From the NCBI GenBank assembly GCA_002359735.1, contig DENS01000001.1, forward strand, positions 261,611-325,610: 64,000 nt of DNA, given 5' to 3'. Below are positions 35,990-45,768 of this stretch, one piece after another; position 1 is the first letter of the stretch; the number at the start of each line of letters is the position of its first letter. This DNA is from Micavibrio sp. UBA2638 (GTDB lineage: Bacteria > Pseudomonadota > Alphaproteobacteria > Micavibrionales > Micavibrionaceae). The notes below the pieces were generated by a model. It worked only from the letters and a program-made list of their open reading frames with translations, searched no databases and had not been told where the DNA came from. The position numbers were made by a program, and so were the translations under genes.

Positions 35990-37783
35990 ATGACGATAAC
36001 CGGGTTGGAAACACAAAACGCCGACATGGATTTGTCGCAAAGACAAGCTGAGCCATTGCATGGCCGTGAAAAACACAAACATGCCTCCAGCAAAAACGAT
36101 ACGTTAAAACCACAGGGGTTTCGGCAGAGCGTATACTCTCTTTTGCTATCAACACTGGCCATTAATATATTATCACTGGCTTTACCGATCATGACCTTAC
36201 AGGTTTATGACCGCATACTTCCCAACCCGGGGACAGGCACACTTCCGGTCTTGATATCCGGGGTGTGCCTTGCGATTTTTCTCGAGGCCTGCTTACGACT
36301 ATGCCGGGCCTATGTCATTGGCCGCTCAGGCGCCGCATATGAACACCGCATGGCGTGCAATGCCATCGACAAAATATTAGGGGCCGACCCGGCAAAGATG
36401 GGATCATACGGTATCGGCGAATATCTGCACCGTATGGGCTCGGTCGGAAAATTAAAAGATTTCTATAATGGATATGCTTTGACAGTTATCGCCGAATTGT
36501 TATTCGTTCCGGTTTACCTTGGCCTGATTTTATATATCGCATACAGCCTGACCATTGTTCCCGCCGTTATCTTAACCCTTTTTATTATTGTATCGCTGTG
36601 GAAAGGACAACGCCTGCGCCTTGCCCTAAAAAAACGGGAACAAGCCGACGACAAACGGTTCAATTTCTTAATTGAATCGCTGGAAGGTGTGCATACCCTT
36701 AAGGCATTTGCCCTTGAGAAATTTTTTGAACGCCGATACGAACAAATGGAGGAGCAATCCTGTCTGGAAAATTACAATGTGACGCAAGAAACAGCGCGCA
36801 CATTTAATATCGGGGCCATTTTCTCACATATCATGGTCGCCAGCGTTATCACCGCCGGGGCATGGTTTGTACTGCAAGGTCAACTCAGTACCGGGGCTTT
36901 AATTGCAACACTGCTGCTTTCTGGGCGCATGATGCAACCTGTGCAAAAGGCGCTGGCTTTATGGACGCGTTATCAGGATTATTCACTGGCCAGAGACCAT
37001 TTAGAGGAGCTGTTCGCCACGCCACAACAAAACATAGCCTCACGGGAAAGCGTGATACCCCGCATCAGCGATGGGCGTCTGGCCATATATGATTTGTCTT
37101 TCCGGTACAAAGACAAAGACGACCCCATCATTAAAAATGTGAGCTTAAAAATGAAGCGCGGGGAAAGTATTTTAATATCGGGCGGGCATGGCGCCGGTAA
37201 AACCAGCCTACTCAGCCTGATTGCAGGCACATATCCACCGACAAAAGGCGAAATTCACATAGACGGTGAAAATATCAATACCTATGCCCCGGAAGAACTG
37301 GTGCGGCATGTCGGGTTTATTCGCACACAAGCCCTGATTTTTCGCGGCACGATTCGCGACAACATCACCTGTTTTGGCCAAATCAATGAAGCGCAGGCCA
37401 GAGAAGTATCAGCCCTGTTAAATGTCGATAAAGATGTAGCCCAGCTGCCGGGGGGATTTGATACTTTCCTGACAGGAAATAATACCGATTCTGTATCCCC
37501 CGGATTAAAACAGCGCATTGCGATTGTGCGTGTATTGGCAACAAAACCGCGATTGATTTTATTTGATAATGCTGACCGGTCTTTGGACAAAGAAGGTTAT
37601 GCCATGATTTACAGTCTTCTGGCACGTTTAAAAGGCAAAGCCTCAATGATCCTGATTTCCGATGACCGCAATATCCGGTCTCTGGCAAGCAAACACTACA
37701 TCATGCAAGACGGCGAATTAATCCCGAGCGAAGACGTGTTCAGCAAAGGCAATATCCATCCGTACAAGGAGTTACGACTATGA
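35990..37783 (+). CDS. type I secretion ABC half-transporter with degenerate ATPase
   Basis: A 597-residue PrtD/HlyB-like half-transporter without an N-terminal peptidase-like domain. Six membrane spans lie in about residues 55-320 and the ATPase domain in about 360-590. Walker A GGHGAGKTS (Lys404) is intact, but the signature reads VSPGL (502-506) instead of LSGGQ, the Walker B carries Asp526 followed by Asn527 where the catalytic Glu is expected, and the switch His is replaced by Asp (ISDDRN, 557-560). It starts five bases after the repeat-protein stop and overlaps the next half-transporter by four bases. It probably pairs with that protein as a heterodimer; hydrolysis at its own site is predicted to be weak or absent. 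Confidence 0.85.
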   Translation: MTITGLETQNADMDLSQRQAEPLHGREKHKHASSKNDTLKPQGFRQSVYSLLLSTLAINILSLALPIMTLQVYDRILPNPGTGTLPVLISGVCLAIFLEACLRLCRAYVIGRSGAAYEHRMACNAIDKILGADPAKMGSYGIGEYLHRMGSVGKLKDFYNGYALTVIAELLFVPVYLGLILYIAYSLTIVPAVILTLFIIVSLWKGQRLRLALKKREQADDKRFNFLIESLEGVHTLKAFALEKFFERRYEQMEEQSCLENYNVTQETARTFNIGAIFSHIMVASVITAGAWFVLQGQLSTGALIATLLLSGRMMQPVQKALALWTRYQDYSLARDHLEELFATPQQNIASRESVIPRISDGRLAIYDLSFRYKDKDDPIIKNVSLKMKRGESILISGGHGAGKTSLLSLIAGTYPPTKGEIHIDGENINTYAPEELVRHVGFIRTQALIFRGTIRDNITCFGQINEAQAREVSALLNVDKDVAQLPGGFDTFLTGNNTDSVSPGLKQRIAIVRVLATKPRLILFDNADRSLDKEGYAMIYSLLARLKGKASMILISDDRNIRSLASKHYIMQDGELIPSEDVFSKGNIHPYKELRL

Positions 37784-40011
37784 CCAGAACCGGGCCGAAA
37801 ACCAACGCGCCAGACACCAATGCCACCCTTGAGCGGTTTGTCGATAGTCAGCCCATTATTGCCATGTTGAACATGTTGGCGCAAACCGGACGCGACAGTT
37901 TTAAGGAAACCAGCCCGTGGGAAGTCTGTCTGTGCGCTTTAATTCTAAAAATGGAACCAAAATGCAAAGTGCAGCGGATACTGGAATCGTTACCGCATGA
38001 TAAATCACCGATGGATGAGGCTGATTTTTTAAACACGATGGCGCATATGGGGTATTATTGCCGCCCCGCAGACAGCGCGCTTGATCATATTGATGAACGT
38101 CTGCTGCCCGGTGTTTTTATTCCCGGTCAGGGTGAGCCCTGCATTGTATTGTGGCGCGATAGCAAAGGAGACTTGCAATTTTATGACCCGATTTCCAAAT
38201 TAATCAGCAATGTTCCGCCCTCATTCGATCAAAATGGCAAAGTGTGGTTCTTCCAAAAATATGATGAAAACCGCGCCGCAACCTCACAATTTATGCGCAA
38301 GGGCAGCGGCTATTCCTGGTTTCGCGCTTTGCTGGGACGATTCAAGGGAACGTTTGCCCAGGTTATGACCGCCGGCCTGATTTTGAATTGTATTGCTCTG
38401 GTGACCCCACTTTTTATTATGTTGGTCTATGATCGCGTCATTGCCGCAGGATCACCGGGCACACTTCCGATGCTGGCCGTTGGCGTTTTCATTGCAATCG
38501 GGTTTGAATGGAAATTACGAAATATTAGATCCACCGGATTATCGTGGCTGGCCGGGCGGCTGGATAATATCGTCAGCAACAAAATTTTTGCCCATTTAAT
38601 TGGCCTATCTCCAAATTTGATTGAAAAGGCCTCTGTCGCCGCGCAAATCGCGCGCATTAAAACATTCGAATCTGTCCGGGACTTCTTCAGCGGCTCTGTT
38701 TTCCTGTCATTACTGGAGGCGCCCTTCGTCTTTATCTCAATCATTGCTGTTGCCTTTATAGCCGGGCCATTGGTTTTTGTACCGCTATTTATGATACTGG
38801 CTTATCTCGGTCTTTTTTATGCTATGCGCCATAAAATCAAAGTGTCCATCCGCCTGGCGGCCAAGGCCAGTTCCGCAAGGCAGCAATTTACAATCGAAAC
38901 CTTTGAAAAACTTGATGGCATTCGTGCCCACGGCCTTCGCAACAAGTGGCAGGAAAAGTTTCGTCACCTTTCCGGGCGCGAAATGATGACACATTTTGAA
39001 CTGGGCTGGTTGGGTATGATCGCCGAAACGTTGGCCCATAGTCTAACCGTCATTGCCGCGGTTGCAACAGTGGGCTTCGGCGTGCATCTAATTTGGGAAG
39101 GGTCCATGCAAACGGGCGCTCTGGTTGCCACCATGATTTTGGTCTGGCGAATTCTGACCCCGTTTTATTCCCTATGTACAATGATTCCGCGTCTGGAACA
39201 GCTGCGTAATTCAATCGCACAGGTCAATGACCTGATGGACATTGAAACCGAACGCGAAGAGGCAAGAAGTTATTCCAGACTGGCAAAACTAAAGGGCGAA
39301 ATTTCCATGCATAATGCATCATTTCGCTATAATGATGATACAGATGCCGTCTTCCAGAATTTATCATTCGAGGCGCGCCCCGGTGATCTGGTTGTTATTA
39401 CAGGCAATAACGGGACGGGCAAGGCAACCATCCTTAAACTCATCAAATCGCTGCACAGCCCGACACAGGGAACCATCCGCATTGACGGATTTGATATCCG
39501 TCAGCTGGACGCCCCCCATTTACGAAGACAAATCGCCTATGTCCCCAAACAACCCCATTTCTTTAACGGCAGCATCATTGAAAACATGCGTCTATCCAAC
39601 CCAATGGCCAGCCGGGATGATGTTATCAAAGCGCTGGAATTGGCAGATGCCTGGTGTGACATAGAAAAATTTCAGGACGGGCTTGATACGATTATCGGGT
39701 CACACAGCAAAACCAAACTAACCTCAAGTCTGGCAACGCGGTTGTCACTGGCGCGGGCCTATCTGCATCCGGCCTCTATCCTGTTAATCGATGAATTACC
39801 CAATGCCCTGCTTTCCAGCAAAACAGGACAAAACCTGAAAGATTATCTCAGCCGGGCAAAAGGCAAGCGGACGATTATCTTTTGCAGTTATCGTAAGGAC
39901 TTTATGAAACTGGCCGATACGATCGTATGGCTGCGCGGTTTAGACAACCCGATTACCGGGTCTACGGATATACTATTTGACATGATGAACACATCACAGG
40001 AGGTCGCGTAA
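37780..40011 (+). CDS. type I secretion ABC half-transporter with C39-like domain, LapB type
   Basis: A 743-residue half-transporter. The N-terminal about 140 residues resemble the C39-like domain of LapB/HlyB transporters but lack the catalytic Cys (SPWEVCLC where DCG is expected). Six spans follow (about 190-470), then the ATPase domain (about 505-735). Walker A is GNNGTGKA: Lys548 is present, but the next residue, normally Ser or Thr for magnesium, is Ala549. The signature reads LTSSL (647-651), and the switch His is Tyr704. The Walker B Asp671-Glu672 is intact. ATGA overlap with the upstream gene indicates coupled synthesis and a heterodimer. C39-like domains hold unfolded substrate before export. 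Confidence 0.87.
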   Translation: MTRTGPKTNAPDTNATLERFVDSQPIIAMLNMLAQTGRDSFKETSPWEVCLCALILKMEPKCKVQRILESLPHDKSPMDEADFLNTMAHMGYYCRPADSALDHIDERLLPGVFIPGQGEPCIVLWRDSKGDLQFYDPISKLISNVPPSFDQNGKVWFFQKYDENRAATSQFMRKGSGYSWFRALLGRFKGTFAQVMTAGLILNCIALVTPLFIMLVYDRVIAAGSPGTLPMLAVGVFIAIGFEWKLRNIRSTGLSWLAGRLDNIVSNKIFAHLIGLSPNLIEKASVAAQIARIKTFESVRDFFSGSVFLSLLEAPFVFISIIAVAFIAGPLVFVPLFMILAYLGLFYAMRHKIKVSIRLAAKASSARQQFTIETFEKLDGIRAHGLRNKWQEKFRHLSGREMMTHFELGWLGMIAETLAHSLTVIAAVATVGFGVHLIWEGSMQTGALVATMILVWRILTPFYSLCTMIPRLEQLRNSIAQVNDLMDIETEREEARSYSRLAKLKGEISMHNASFRYNDDTDAVFQNLSFEARPGDLVVITGNNGTGKATILKLIKSLHSPTQGTIRIDGFDIRQLDAPHLRRQIAYVPKQPHFFNGSIIENMRLSNPMASRDDVIKALELADAWCDIEKFQDGLDTIIGSHSKTKLTSSLATRLSLARAYLHPASILLIDELPNALLSSKTGQNLKDYLSRAKGKRTIIFCSYRKDFMKLADTIVWLRGLDNPITGSTDILFDMMNTSQEVA

Positions 40012-40012
40012 C

Positions 40013-41341
40013 ATGAAACACAGACAGACAAAAAAACGCGAAAAGCAAACACGATATCTTTCTCAGGCCATACAGCTGGAAGAGGCGGTAAACCCGCACA
40101 TTATCCGGGCCACCATGACCATGGTTTCCCTGGCTTTGTTTGCGTTTATTATTTGGGCCGGATTCACCAATATTAATGAAGTCGCGAGAACCCCGGGCGA
40201 GGTTGTTCCGCATGGATATCAGCAAACGGTGCAACATCTTGAAGGGGGCATCGTCAAAAGCATCAACATCACCGAAGGCGACGTTGTAGAAACCGGCGAT
40301 ATTTTACTGGTGATGGATGATTCCGCCATCAAGGAGGACTTTGAACGGGCCAAAACCAAACAGCTGTATCTGGATCAACAAAGCGAACGCCTGCGCGCTT
40401 ATACAGACGGTCGAGAGCCGGACTTCTCACAATTTAGCGGGGCAACCGCAGGCATGATTGCCGACCAGCAATCCTTTTTCCAGGACATGCGCAGCGCACG
40501 TGAAAAAGAAGCCCGCATTATCGAAGAACAAATTGCGCAGAAAAAACAATCCATACGCGCCATACAAAGTGATCTGGGCACCAAACGCAGCAGCCTGAAA
40601 ATTGCGCAAGATATATATGACAGACGCCTGAAACTGAACCAGAAGGGCTATGCCTCGGATATGCAATTATTGGAAGATGAACGGCGCATGACCGAAGCCA
40701 AAGGCGAAATATCCAGACTGCGCAATCAGATATTGGTTGCCAAGGCCGAAATCGCGGAATTTAAAGGCCGCCTTGATTCACTGGCCGCCACACAGCGCGA
40801 CGAAATCAGTGTGAAACTGGATCAAATCCTGGCCGAAAAGGCCCAGAATGCCGAACTAATTGAAAAACTGGAAGAACGAATGGGACGTTTGAAAATTCGC
40901 GCGCCCGTTGACGGGTTGGTCAAGGGATTATCCGTCAATACTGTTGGCGCGGTCATTCAGCCCGGCCAAACCATCATGGAAATTGTCCCCACACATAAAA
41001 ATCTAGAAATTGCGGTCAAAATATCACCGCAAGATATCGGCCACTTAAAACTGGGACAACCGGTACAAGTCAAATTCAGTAGCTTCGACTTTTCCCGCTA
41101 CGGCTCGGTCAAGGGACATTTAAAGAAAATATCGCCCACTACATTCTCTGGCGATACAGGGGAACGTTATTACCAGGGGCAGGTGTTGCTGGAACAAAAT
41201 TACGTTGGAAATAACCCGGACAACATAATCATCCCCGGCATGACCGTCATGGCCGATGTTATTACCGGTGAAAAAACCATTCTGGAATACATGCTAAAGC
41301 CCATTCATATTGCCCTGAGAACAGCGTTTACAGAAAGGTAA
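40013..41341 (+). CDS. HlyD/LapC-family membrane fusion protein
   Basis: The periplasmic adaptor of a type I secretion system, 442 residues. One membrane span lies near residues 37-57, a biotinyl-lipoyl-like half-domain is visible as HLEGGIVKSINITEGD, a long alpha-helical coiled-coil hairpin covers about 105-270, the second lipoyl half is RAPVDGLVKGLSVNTVG, and the beta-barrel and C-terminal domain end in GMTVMADVITG, a typical HlyD family ending. It starts one base after the ABC gene. It links the ABC pair to the TolC-like protein. Confidence 0.93.
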   Translation: MKHRQTKKREKQTRYLSQAIQLEEAVNPHIIRATMTMVSLALFAFIIWAGFTNINEVARTPGEVVPHGYQQTVQHLEGGIVKSINITEGDVVETGDILLVMDDSAIKEDFERAKTKQLYLDQQSERLRAYTDGREPDFSQFSGATAGMIADQQSFFQDMRSAREKEARIIEEQIAQKKQSIRAIQSDLGTKRSSLKIAQDIYDRRLKLNQKGYASDMQLLEDERRMTEAKGEISRLRNQILVAKAEIAEFKGRLDSLAATQRDEISVKLDQILAEKAQNAELIEKLEERMGRLKIRAPVDGLVKGLSVNTVGAVIQPGQTIMEIVPTHKNLEIAVKISPQDIGHLKLGQPVQVKFSSFDFSRYGSVKGHLKKISPTTFSGDTGERYYQGQVLLEQNYVGNNPDNIIIPGMTVMADVITGEKTILEYMLKPIHIALRTAFTER

Positions 41342-41349
41342 GGTCTATA

Positions 41350-42300
41350 ATGAGCTCAGATTTTAACGTGGATTATTCGCTGCTGGAAAAAGAAAAACCA
41401 ATGAATATTCTGGCGGTGGAAGATGATCAGATGGCCATGAGTTTCCTGGAAATACAAATTAAGGAATTGGGGCATAATATCATCACAGCCAATGACGGCC
41501 AGCAAGCGTTGGTGCAATTGGAAAAACACCCCGGACAAATTGACGTGGTGTTAATGGACAGGTTCATGCCGGTTATGGATGGATTAAGCGCCGTCAAACG
41601 CATGAAAGACAATCACGCATGGCGCAACATTCCGGTCATTATGGTCACCGGCGCCGATAGCATGGATGAAATGAAAGAGGGGCTGGACGCCGGTGTTTTT
41701 TATTATCTGACCAAACCGGTCAATGATGACATGCTGCGGTCTGTTTTATCAGCCGCCGTACGCGAAGCGCAGCAAATTCAAACACTGGCGGAGGAGCTAG
41801 GCAAGCATAAAACCAGTTTCAACCTGATCGAAACCGCCCGTTTTAATGTCCGAACACTGGATGAAGCCCGGTCATTATCAGCCTTTATTGCAAATTGCTT
41901 CCCTGAGCCGGAGCGCGTTCTTTCCGGCCTTGGGGAACTGCTAATTAATGCCATTGAACACGGCAATATCGGCATTGGTTATGACCGAAAGACAGATTTA
42001 GTTGCCAACAACACCTGGGAGAGCGAAATTAACCGCCTTCAGACCTTGCCCGAAAATGAACATAAATTTGTAACCGCAACAGTCGCGCACAAAGTGGATG
42101 GCACCTATGTCGTTATCGAAGATCAGGGGGAGGGATTCGCATGGAAAAATTTTCTACAAATTGACCCCGCACGCGCAGGCGACAATCACGGGCGCGGCAT
42201 TGCGCAGGCCAACACAATCAGTTTTGACAAATTAACCTATAACGACAAGGGCAATCAGGCCATTGCCTTTGTCGGGCTGGAAAAACAACTGGAATGGTAA
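41350..42300 (+). CDS. receiver domain fused to RsbW-type HATPase
   Basis: A 316-residue fusion. The receiver (about 18-140) has the acidic residues EDD, Asp70 in LMDRFMP and the switch Lys in TKP. The C-terminal part (about 165-310) is an HATPase_c fold: ELLINAIEHG (N box), VIEDQGEGF (G1), and NHGRGI (G2), matching the anti-sigma kinase RsbW group rather than histidine kinases; no His phosphorylation site is present. Such proteins act in partner switching, where phosphorylation of the receiver changes binding or kinase activity toward an STAS or anti-sigma partner. No partner lies in the window. It sits between hlyD (8 bases) and the first hybrid kinase (6 bases), a probable operon. Confidence 0.87.
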   Translation: MSSDFNVDYSLLEKEKPMNILAVEDDQMAMSFLEIQIKELGHNIITANDGQQALVQLEKHPGQIDVVLMDRFMPVMDGLSAVKRMKDNHAWRNIPVIMVTGADSMDEMKEGLDAGVFYYLTKPVNDDMLRSVLSAAVREAQQIQTLAEELGKHKTSFNLIETARFNVRTLDEARSLSAFIANCFPEPERVLSGLGELLINAIEHGNIGIGYDRKTDLVANNTWESEINRLQTLPENEHKFVTATVAHKVDGTYVVIEDQGEGFAWKNFLQIDPARAGDNHGRGIAQANTISFDKLTYNDKGNQAIAFVGLEKQLEW

Positions 42301-42306
42301 AACCGT

Positions 42307-45300
42307 ATGGATAACAGAATCGTTTTTAAAATTGTTTTCGCGCTGGGGTTATGTTTTACCGCGGCCGTGGCTGTCTATATTTCCCTTGAAAACAAAAAAC
42401 AATATTTCAACGAATTCACATACAAGGCCCAAAAAGAATATCACCATTTTGTAAACACCTATAAAGACACGGCGAGCGTTCTGCAATCCCTATACACTTT
42501 TTATCAAATCGATTCGCAAGTAACCTATGTTGAATTTGCGAACCTGGCCTCCAGAATACAAACCTATAAATCGCAGGAGAATAACCATTACATACCACCC
42601 GCCCAAATTGGGTGGATTGCAAAAGGCCCGGACAATCTTTTGAATATCTTATCCGGAAAAAATGGAACATACACTATGGCGAAAGTGACGGAAAACGTCG
42701 CCTTAAAACCTTTTGAATTGCAAAAAAATCTTGCCGGAATTGATCTTCAGAATTTAGACAAAATCAATCTTATCACCGATGGTGTACAATTGCTGGCCCG
42801 CCCTGTAAAAGCAAAATTACCGGACGCCAGCTCCGATCATACCTTGTTTCAGGTGGACGGATATTTTTATATTCTGATTAATCTACGCGCCTATTTGAAC
42901 CATTACCAAAAACGTTTGGGATCTGAATTTTCGATACAGCCCTATTTAACAATTAACGGCCCCGCCCCAATCAAAGAAAGCGAAACATTAATTTTTTCAA
43001 CCGTACTGGATGTCCTTGAAAAAAATTATTCGCTTCATATTTATCACAAATCACAGTGGAACTATCTAAACCTTATACAAAATTACAGCGCCTTTGTTGT
43101 GCTGGGCCTTGGCCTGATTATCAGCTTTTTATTCGCCCGCCACATCCGTTTTGTTCAGGCACAAAACCAATCCCTGAAAGCCCAAAACAAGGCCGTACAG
43201 GAAAAAGCCGATATAAACGAGAATATACTGGAAAATATTCTAGACACCCTGCCCGTTGCCGTTTTTGGCAAAAACGTGCAGGACAATTACAAAATGTGTT
43301 TTTTCAACAAAGAGGCGGAAAACCTTTTTCAGATGTCAAAGGAATATATGCTGGGCAAAAGCGATTTTGACCTATGGCCCGAAGAAGAGGCCGCGTGGTT
43401 CCATAAAATTGATCAGAACGTGGTAAGAGATGGAAAACTTGTTAACATCCCGTGTGAACAGGTGACGCGGGCGGGGGGTGAAACGCGGCTGGTGCATACA
43501 CGAAAAGTCCCCATCTTTGATAAAAACGGAACCCCTGTCATGTTGATCGGCGCCGCGCTCGATATTACAGAACGTATAAACGATGAAAAAGAGTTGGAGC
43601 AATACCGGTCCAATCTGGAAAAAATAGTTGCGGAAAGAACGCAACAGCTCAAAGAAGCTGTAGAAAAATCAGAAGAATATAGCCGCATGAAATCGGAATT
43701 TCTGGCCACAATGAGCCATGAAATCCGCACACCCATGAACGGCATATTGGGCATGGCGGAATTAATACAGAACGCAAAACCTTCCGATCAGGTCAACAGC
43801 TACGCCAGAACCATTATTAATTCCGGGGAAACGCTGCAACAAATTATTGATGACATTCTTGATTTTTCAAAGATAGAAGCCGGAAAACTCTCTATCGAAA
43901 CCATGCCCGTCAATATGATGGATCTGGTCCACGACGTGGCCAGACTATACGACATGCAAGCGCGGGACAAAGCCCTGGAAGTGGTGGTACGTTATAAACC
44001 CGGCACCGAGCAGTTTTTTTATTGTGATCCCGTACGCATGCGGCAAATCCTGAGTAATATGCTGGCCAACGCCATTAAGTTTACATCGAAAGGGTATATC
44101 ATTATTACGATCGAAAGTAATGAAAACAAAACTCTGCCAAATGATACCACAGAGATGAAATTTTCTATTACCGATACCGGTCCGGGGTTGGCCCCCGAAT
44201 CCCAAAAAGCCGTCTTTGAAAAATTCACGCAAGGTGATGCCTCCACCACCCGCAACTATGGCGGCACAGGTCTCGGCTTATCTATTTGCAAAAGCCTGGT
44301 TGAACTAATGAACGGCACCATCGGCGTGGACAGCCAAGAGGGCAAAGGGTCCACATTCTGGTTCACCGTGCCGTTAAAACAAAACACCAAAGAGGCAACA
44401 ATCGAACCAAAACCGCCCATATTATCCGGTGTTCGTGTTTTGGCGGTTGATGATCTGCCGGTTGTTCGAAAAATTCTAAAAGAACAGCTCAATAATGCCG
44501 GGATGCAATGCGATGTGGCCGAAAACGGCGAAGACGCCTTGCGTAAAATGCAAATGGCGGCCGAAGAAAACAACCCCTATCAAATTGTCATTATTGACTA
44601 TCTTATGCCGCATATGAACGGCGAAATGCTGGCATCGGCCATTAATGATCATGAAATCCTGCGTAAAACCTGCCTGATTATGCTGACATCGGCCAGCAAT
44701 CAAATGGCCAATGAATATTTTGCGAAAAAAGGATTCTCGGCTTATATAGCAAAACCTGTAAGCAACCACGCCCTGATTCAAAGTCTGGCCATTGTGTGGG
44801 GACGTTATGAACAAGGGGAAACAGACCGATTAATTCGCGTTGATATTGGCGCGATGGGCGCAAAACCGGAAATACATCAACATATCACCCTGCCGCATAA
44901 AAATATTTTGGTGGCCGAAGACAATCTGGTTAATCAGGTGTTTATTCAGGAAGTGCTGGAAGAAATGCAGGTAAACCACACATTGGTCTGCAACGGCGAA
45001 CAAGCCGTAAAAGCCGCACAAAGCAGTACTTTTGATTTAATAATCATGGATTGTCTTATGCCCATCATGGATGGGTTTGACGCATCGCGGGACATACGCA
45101 ATCTGGAACAATCCGGCCGCATCAAAACCCATACGCCCATCCTGGCCCTGACGGCCAATGCCATGGCCGGGGACCGCGAAAAATGCCTGGCCGCCGGTAT
45201 GGATGATTACTTAAGCAAACCAGTGCGGCAGCAGGAATTAAAACAAAAGCTCTATACCATGATTATGCAAGACAGTCCTGCCGATCACGGCCAAGCCGCA

Positions 45301-45747
45301 ATGACAAAGGACAAACATTCAGATACGGACCGCCGGGCCAAACAGCCGGATCCGTCAAACGCCAATGCCGCAGGCCCGGATAACATCGTGATATTGGATC
45401 AACAGGCCGTGGAAAACGCACGCCGCATTTTAAAAGAACGCTATGACGAGATAGTCGAGACCTACATCCAAAGCACGCAGGATTACATCAATACCATGAT
45501 CCAAGCCATGGAAAAAAATGACATAGAGGCGATTATACGGCCGGCGCACACTTTAAAATCAACCAGCAAACAAATGGGCGCGGAAAAAATATCACTCATC
45601 GCCAAAGATATCGAACACAAAGCCAAAGATTTAAACAACACCCAAAACAGCGATCAAGCTGCCTATCAATCCATCACACAGCAATTGGATAGCATTCAAC
45701 TGGCTTTTGCAGAAACGCGGAAAGCCTTGGACAAAAAAGCCGCATAA
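42307..45747 (+). CDS. CHASE-PAS hybrid histidine kinase with two receivers and Hpt
   Basis: A 1146-residue sensor. Two membrane spans (about residues 5-25 and 258-280) flank a periplasmic region that looks like a CHASE domain. A coiled linker, a PAS domain (about 310-430), a HisKA/HATPase core with the phosphorylation site His471 in MSHEIRTPMNG, two receivers with Asp764 and Asp915, and a C-terminal Hpt with His1081 in PAHTLKS complete a phosphorelay inside one protein. The final phosphate acceptor may be one of the separate receivers here: the RsbW-type fusion before it, the novel-domain receiver after it, or the OmpR-type regulator. The signal is unknown. Confidence 0.9.
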   Translation: MDNRIVFKIVFALGLCFTAAVAVYISLENKKQYFNEFTYKAQKEYHHFVNTYKDTASVLQSLYTFYQIDSQVTYVEFANLASRIQTYKSQENNHYIPPAQIGWIAKGPDNLLNILSGKNGTYTMAKVTENVALKPFELQKNLAGIDLQNLDKINLITDGVQLLARPVKAKLPDASSDHTLFQVDGYFYILINLRAYLNHYQKRLGSEFSIQPYLTINGPAPIKESETLIFSTVLDVLEKNYSLHIYHKSQWNYLNLIQNYSAFVVLGLGLIISFLFARHIRFVQAQNQSLKAQNKAVQEKADINENILENILDTLPVAVFGKNVQDNYKMCFFNKEAENLFQMSKEYMLGKSDFDLWPEEEAAWFHKIDQNVVRDGKLVNIPCEQVTRAGGETRLVHTRKVPIFDKNGTPVMLIGAALDITERINDEKELEQYRSNLEKIVAERTQQLKEAVEKSEEYSRMKSEFLATMSHEIRTPMNGILGMAELIQNAKPSDQVNSYARTIINSGETLQQIIDDILDFSKIEAGKLSIETMPVNMMDLVHDVARLYDMQARDKALEVVVRYKPGTEQFFYCDPVRMRQILSNMLANAIKFTSKGYIIITIESNENKTLPNDTTEMKFSITDTGPGLAPESQKAVFEKFTQGDASTTRNYGGTGLGLSICKSLVELMNGTIGVDSQEGKGSTFWFTVPLKQNTKEATIEPKPPILSGVRVLAVDDLPVVRKILKEQLNNAGMQCDVAENGEDALRKMQMAAEENNPYQIVIIDYLMPHMNGEMLASAINDHEILRKTCLIMLTSASNQMANEYFAKKGFSAYIAKPVSNHALIQSLAIVWGRYEQGETDRLIRVDIGAMGAKPEIHQHITLPHKNILVAEDNLVNQVFIQEVLEEMQVNHTLVCNGEQAVKAAQSSTFDLIIMDCLMPIMDGFDASRDIRNLEQSGRIKTHTPILALTANAMAGDREKCLAAGMDDYLSKPVRQQELKQKLYTMIMQDSPADHGQAAMTKDKHSDTDRRAKQPDPSNANAAGPDNIVILDQQAVENARRILKERYDEIVETYIQSTQDYINTMIQAMEKNDIEAIIRPAHTLKSTSKQMGAEKISLIAKDIEHKAKDLNNTQNSDQAAYQSITQQLDSIQLAFAETRKALDKKAA

Positions 45748-45768
45748 CAAAAAGGGGAGACACCATAA

